Of a stretch of 7,401 bases of DNA, positions 5,813 to 7,401 are shown one piece after another. Source of the stretch: Candidatus Omnitrophota bacterium (GTDB taxonomy: Bacteria; Omnitrophota; Gorgyraeia; Tantalellales; Tantalellaceae); contig JAGLIU010000105.1 in NCBI GenBank assembly GCA_023142805.1, forward strand, positions 1 through 7,401, read 5' to 3'. The translations under genes and the position numbers were made by a program. Each line of letters starts with the position of its first letter. The first letter of the stretch is position 1. The notes beneath the pieces were generated by a model that made no database searches, was not told where the DNA came from, and was given only the letters and a program-made list of their open reading frames with translations.

Positions 5813-6418
5813 ATGAATATAGCGGTATTTGTATCAGGGAATGGGAGCAATTTACAGGCACTTATTGAAGCTGAATCCAGGGGGGATATCTCCCCCGGGA
5901 AAATTTCTTTAGTGGTGTGCGATAATCCGCAAGCGTACGCGCTTGAACGGGCGGCAAAAGCCGGGAAAAAAGTATTTGTTCTTGAGGCCGAAAAGGGAAA
6001 GGCGAGAGAAGAATATGATCGGCAAGTAGCGGAAAGGCTCGAAAAAGAAGAAATCGGGGGGATCGTTCTCGCGGGATTTATGAGGATATTAAGCGGTGAG
6101 TTTATTGACAGATATAAGAATAGGATCCTTAATATACATCCTTCACTTCTGCCGAAATTCAAAGGCGCGCGGAGCATAAAAGACGCTTTTGAGGCGGGGA
6201 CGAAAGAAACGGGAGTTACGGTACATTTTGTGACAAGCGAATTGGACGCGGGCCCGATTATTTTACAAGAGAAAGTTTCTGTTGATGAAGGGGAGACCCT
6301 GGAAACTTTGAAAGAAAAAATTCACAGAATAGAACATAAAGTATATCCGGAAGTCGTAAAATTGTTTACGCGAGGAAAGCTGAAAATCCAAGGAGATAAA
6401 GTAGAGATAAAAGAATAG
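5813..6418 (+). CDS. purN: phosphoribosylglycinamide formyltransferase (GART)
   Basis: PurN transfers a formyl group from 10-formyltetrahydrofolate to GAR, the third step of de novo purine synthesis, in the cytosol. The 201 residues match the single-domain bacterial enzyme in length. The phosphate-binding start is VFVSGNGSNLQALI (5-18). The core has LAGFMRIL, and the catalytic triad is Asn107 and His109 in ILNIHPSLLPKF plus Asp145 in SELDAGPII; these correspond to N106, H108 and D144 of the E. coli enzyme. The ATG at 5813 gives the family's usual N-terminus, but AAGGAAG at 5782-5788 is 24 bases upstream. That spacing would suit the in-frame ATT (5798) or CTG (5801) better. The gene lies 43 bp after rnfB without a terminator, so it may be the tail of that transcript, although its function is unrelated. 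Confidence 0.95.
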   Translation: MNIAVFVSGNGSNLQALIEAESRGDISPGKISLVVCDNPQAYALERAAKAGKKVFVLEAEKGKAREEYDRQVAERLEKEEIGGIVLAGFMRILSGEFIDRYKNRILNIHPSLLPKFKGARSIKDAFEAGTKETGVTVHFVTSELDAGPIILQEKVSVDEGETLETLKEKIHRIEHKVYPEVVKLFTRGKLKIQGDKVEIKE

Positions 6419-6442
6419 GATCAGGTTAGGCAGGTCCGTAAA

Positions 6443-6458
6443 TTTTGTTTTAACAAAA
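6443..6458. promoter_or_regulatory. AT-rich 16-bp dyad upstream of enolase
   Basis: TTTTGTT (6443-6449) and AACAAAA (6452-6458) form a perfect inverted repeat with a two-base centre, 36 bases before the enolase start codon. The loop is too small for an RNA hairpin, so if functional it would be a protein-binding site. The surrounding A-rich sequence makes chance possible. Confidence 0.2.
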
Positions 6459-6484
6459 AACAAAAAAAGGTGATAAACGTAAAC

Positions 6485-6490
6485 AGGAGG
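6485..6490 (+). promoter_or_regulatory. ribosome binding site of enolase
   Basis: AGGAGG lies 4 bases before the ATG at 6495. It is the strongest Shine-Dalgarno sequence in the window, in contrast to the A-rich, weak sites before rnfC, rnfB and purN. This suggests high independent translation of enolase. Confidence 0.8.
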
Positions 6491-6494
6491 AAAA

Positions 6495-7401
6495 ATGTCA
6501 ACAAAGATCAAAGAGGTAAAAGGAAGAGAAATACTAGACTCAAGAGGCAACCCTACGGTTGAAGTAGATGTTGTGCTGGAAGATGGGTCATTTGGAAGAG
6601 CCGCCGTTCCGAGCGGCGCGTCTACGGGAGAACATGAAGCTATGGAACTTAGAGACGGCGATAAGAGTCGTTATATGGGCAAGGGTGTTTCCAAAGCGGT
6701 AGGGAATGTTAACGGTATAATTGCCGATAAGGTCAAAGGGATGGACGCGTTGGATCAAAAAGCTTTAGATGTTGCTTTGATAGCGTTGGATGGAACTCCG
6801 AACAAAAGCAATCTGGGGGCGAACGCTATTTTGGGAGTATCAATGGCCTCCGCGAAAGCGGCAGCGGCATCACAAGATCTGCCTCTTTTTAAGTATCTGG
6901 GAGGAGAAGACGCGAAAATACTTCCTATTCCTATGATGAATATAATAAATGGCGGATCTCATGCTGATAATAATGTAGATCTACAGGAGTTTATGGTAAT
7001 GCCTATAGGGGCTACGTCGTTTAGTGAAGCCTTGAGGATGGGGACGGAAGTTTTTCACCATCTAAAGAAAATACTTACAGCAAAGGGCCTTTCAACAGCA
7101 GTGGGGGACGAGGGAGGTTTTGCTCCAAACCTGGAATCTAACGAAGAAGCGGTCGAAGTTATTTTAGAAGCGATCAAGGCCGCGGGGTATGAAAAAGGGA
7201 AAGATATCGCGATAGCGTTAGACCCGGCATCCAGCGAATTTTATGAAGAGGATAAATATGTATTGAAGGCAGAAGCTTCTTCGAATAAAACTTCCGAAGA
7301 AATGGCAAACTTCTATGCCGACTGGGTAGGCAAGTATCCGATAGTATCAATAGAAGACGGATTGGCGGAAGACGATTGGACCGGTTGGAAAGTGCTCACG
7401 G
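6495..7401 (+). CDS. eno: enolase (phosphopyruvate hydratase), 3' end outside window
   Basis: Enolase converts 2-phosphoglycerate to phosphoenolpyruvate in glycolysis and gluconeogenesis, using Mg2+. The window holds 302 complete codons of a protein that is usually about 425-430 residues long, so about 70 percent is present. It starts MSTKIKEVKGREILDSRGNP. The flexible loop is SGASTGEHEA (Ser43), followed by NIINGGSHADNN (His156). Catalytic and metal residues seen are Glu206 in GDEGGFAPN, Asp243 in ALDPASSEFY, and Glu287 in SIEDGLAEDDW. The catalytic lysines of the C-terminal barrel lie beyond the edge. The reading frame is intact to 7401. The start is fixed by AGGAGG 4 bases upstream. It follows purN by 76 bp; I see no clear promoter in that gap, only a small AT dyad. 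Confidence 0.97.
   Translation, partial: MSTKIKEVKGREILDSRGNPTVEVDVVLEDGSFGRAAVPSGASTGEHEAMELRDGDKSRYMGKGVSKAVGNVNGIIADKVKGMDALDQKALDVALIALDGTPNKSNLGANAILGVSMASAKAAAASQDLPLFKYLGGEDAKILPIPMMNIINGGSHADNNVDLQEFMVMPIGATSFSEALRMGTEVFHHLKKILTAKGLSTAVGDEGGFAPNLESNEEAVEVILEAIKAAGYEKGKDIAIALDPASSEFYEEDKYVLKAEASSNKTSEEMANFYADWVGKYPIVSIEDGLAEDDWTGWKVLT

Noticed and set aside
5680..6177. 165-codon open frame on the minus strand
   Set aside because: It lies opposite the rnfB 3' end and purN, both of which have full family motifs. It has no ribosome binding site or recognisable domain, and its composition is that of a complementary frame.
6443..6475. Intrinsic terminator after purN
   Set aside because: The inverted repeat is all A/T apart from one pair per arm, with a two-base loop, and it is followed by A rather than T on the coding strand.

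Overview
The window reads as chromosomal DNA of an anaerobic or fermentative bacterium. The main evidence is a complete Rnf operon in the order rnfC-D-G-E-A-B. That order is known from Clostridia, Thermotogae, Bacteroidetes and several uncultured phyla; Proteobacteria use rnfABCDGE. Base composition is moderate, start sites are A-rich, promoters look sigma70-like, and intergenic DNA carries dispersed-repeat-like hairpins. An uncultured lineage such as Omnitrophota would fit, but this is a guess from general style, not from a marker comparison.

Layout. Positions 1-260 (minus strand) hold a tRNA locus. A promoter reads into a 5'-half tRNA copy (about 168-204), then a hairpin-bearing spacer, then a second identical 5' half (1-37) that runs off the left edge and is probably the functional gene (GA- anticodon, probably Phe). 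Positions 261-433 hold no gene but contain a repeat-like element at 312-382. A plus-strand tRNA-Thr(CGT) with its own promoter follows at 495-570. At 591-755 (minus) lies a 54-residue protein with eight cysteines in two copies of CC-x2-C-x5-C. It has its own promoter and is transcribed divergently from the rnf operon.

From a TTGACA/TATAAT promoter at 871-898 the plus strand runs rnfC, rnfD, rnfG, rnfE, rnfA and rnfB with overlaps or gaps of a few bases. The six proteins form the membrane ferredoxin:NAD+ oxidoreductase. Reduced ferredoxin gives electrons to RnfB. They cross the membrane through the RnfA/RnfE iron-sulfur centre and the covalent flavins of RnfG and RnfD, and reach NAD+ at RnfC. 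Na+ or H+ is pumped outward. The system can also run in reverse to make reduced ferredoxin.

The operon is followed, 43 bp on, by purN (purine synthesis, GAR formyltransferase) and, after a further 76 bp, by eno (enolase), which is cut by the right edge. No convincing terminator separates them, so read-through from the rnf promoter is plausible. The points most worth a second look are the small eight-cysteine protein, the split and duplicated tRNA locus, and a C-terminal ferredoxin domain in RnfB that appears to have lost all four ligands of one [4Fe-4S] cluster while keeping those of the other.
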